Notes under the pieces: model-generated
The model's database searches: none
Told to the model about the DNA's origin: nothing
What the model saw: the letters and a program-made list of their open reading frames with translations, nothing else
NCBI GenBank assembly: GCA_000434195.1
Contig: HF994458.1
Span: forward strand, 1 to 41,362
Length of the DNA stretch: 41,362 nucleotides
Direction: 5' to 3'
Origin: Clostridium sp. CAG:780
GTDB taxonomy: Bacteria > Bacillota > Clostridia > TANB77 > CAG-508
Shown here: positions 40,937 to 41,362 of the stretch, piece after piece
How the letters are laid out: every line of letters begins with the position of its first letter
Position numbering within the stretch: the first letter of the stretch is position 1
Made by a program: the position numbers and the translations under genes

Positions 40937-41362
40937 CTAAGCTTCTCCTTTAATCTTACGTATTTTAGCCATTGTATCTGCTGCTAACGCATTAGCTCTA
41001 GCACTTTCAATACCTTTCTTTTCGAATCTTTGTGCAAGCGCATCTCTTGCTTTGTCTATCTTTCCTGCATCACGGAACATGTCTGCACTATAACGAGTAG
41101 ATAATTTTGCTAGTTCTCGAGTTTGAGCTTCTATATCTCTTTGGTTTTGTTCTTGTTCGTCTTGAGTCATATTCTGCATTTGAGCTTGAGTAGGTCTCAT
41201 ACTTTCTTGAATCTTATGCAATCTGTCCATCTCTTTTATGTCTGTGATTCCTGCTCTTCTATATTTTGCATATTCTTGCATTCTCTTTTCTAGTTCGTCG
41301 TTAACTTGGAATCTATCCATTTCAATATTGTTTGCTCTATTCTCTTCTTCTATTTTTTCTAC
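40937..41362 (-). CDS. Charged helical protein of unknown function, C-terminal part (runs off right edge)
   Basis: At least 141 residues are visible. The frame is open to the window edge (VEKIEEENRANNIEM...). The ATG at 41320 has no ribosome binding site, so the true start probably lies beyond the edge. The sequence is rich in Glu, Lys, Arg, Gln and Ala and predicted helical (FQVNDELEKRMQEYAKYRRAG, RFEKKGIESARANALAADTM), with no membrane segment. It is the upstream neighbour of the VirB8-like gene in the same direction. I do not recognise it. Confidence 0.65.
   Translation of the reverse strand, partial: VEKIEEENRANNIEMDRFQVNDELEKRMQEYAKYRRAGITDIKEMDRLHKIQESMRPTQAQMQNMTQDEQEQNQRDIEAQTRELAKLSTRYSADMFRDAGKIDKARDALAQRFEKKGIESARANALAADTMAKIRKIKGEA

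Noticed and set aside
1..41362. CRISPR arrays, rRNA genes and complete insertion sequences
   Set aside because: No regularly spaced repeats, no rRNA-like sequence and no intact transposase were seen; the repeats found are tandem duplications or palindromic elements.

Overview
The window comes from a very AT-rich, endospore-forming member of the Clostridia (Firmicutes). The evidence is an alpha/beta-type small acid-soluble spore protein, a BofC-like protein, TGTCGAA sequences that match Spo0A boxes, a CtsR/McsA/McsB/ClpC heat-shock operon with a clear CtsR operator, a GatCAB amidotransferase operon, and canonical sigma-A promoters and GGAGG ribosome binding sites. Almost all genes lie on the minus strand. 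The genus is not evident, and several features suggest the contig was assembled from a metagenome.

Layout from left to right: (1) the first residues of a probable Rpn-type PD-(D/E)XK protein running off the left edge; (2) ctsR-mcsA-mcsB-clpC, transcribed leftward; (3) an RsmB/NOP2-type methyltransferase with hslO (Hsp33), a 46-codon gene, a Cof-type HAD phosphatase, a spore protein, a gene resembling a degenerate YgjP-type metallopeptidase, and enolase; (4) a class D-like sortase followed by a thioester-domain/Cna-B surface protein that ends directly after LPRTGF; (5) divergent hpf and rpsT and a small membrane protein; (6) gatC, a nucleoside-kinase-like gene, gatA and gatB; (7) a candidate small RNA or leader, a BofC-like gene, pgsA and a zinc-finger ClpE-like ATPase; (8) an SH3/NlpC-P60 hydrolase followed by comEC; (9) the str operon rpsL-rpsG-fusA-tuf; (10) a D,D-carboxypeptidase; (11) from about 34.4 kb to the right edge, the downstream end of an operon resembling a Gram-positive type IV secretion (conjugation) system, with two VirB8-like NTF2-fold membrane proteins and a membrane-anchored transglycosylase/NlpC-P60 protein.

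The most striking feature lies between dacA and rpsL (about 32.74-33.06 kb). A 23-residue hydrophobic peptide gene with an excellent ribosome binding site faces a convergent promoter that would make an RNA of roughly 70 nt. The two transcripts share one intrinsic terminator hairpin, and a 19-nt direct repeat (17/19 identical) covers the peptide start codon and the 5' end of the opposing RNA. This is the architecture of the par/Fst type I toxin-antitoxin locus of plasmid pAD1. A 26-nt motif just upstream of the peptide promoter recurs upstream of the sortase operon and of the left-edge gene.

The str operon is unusual. tuf carries a diverged 92-nt tandem duplication that shifts the frame. rpsG carries a 126-nt in-frame duplication that adds 42 residues. 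The rpsG leader and first codons are duplicated upstream. Large palindromic repeats fill the spaces between genes. The divergence between the tandem copies fits either real duplication plus drift or joining of strain alleles during assembly.
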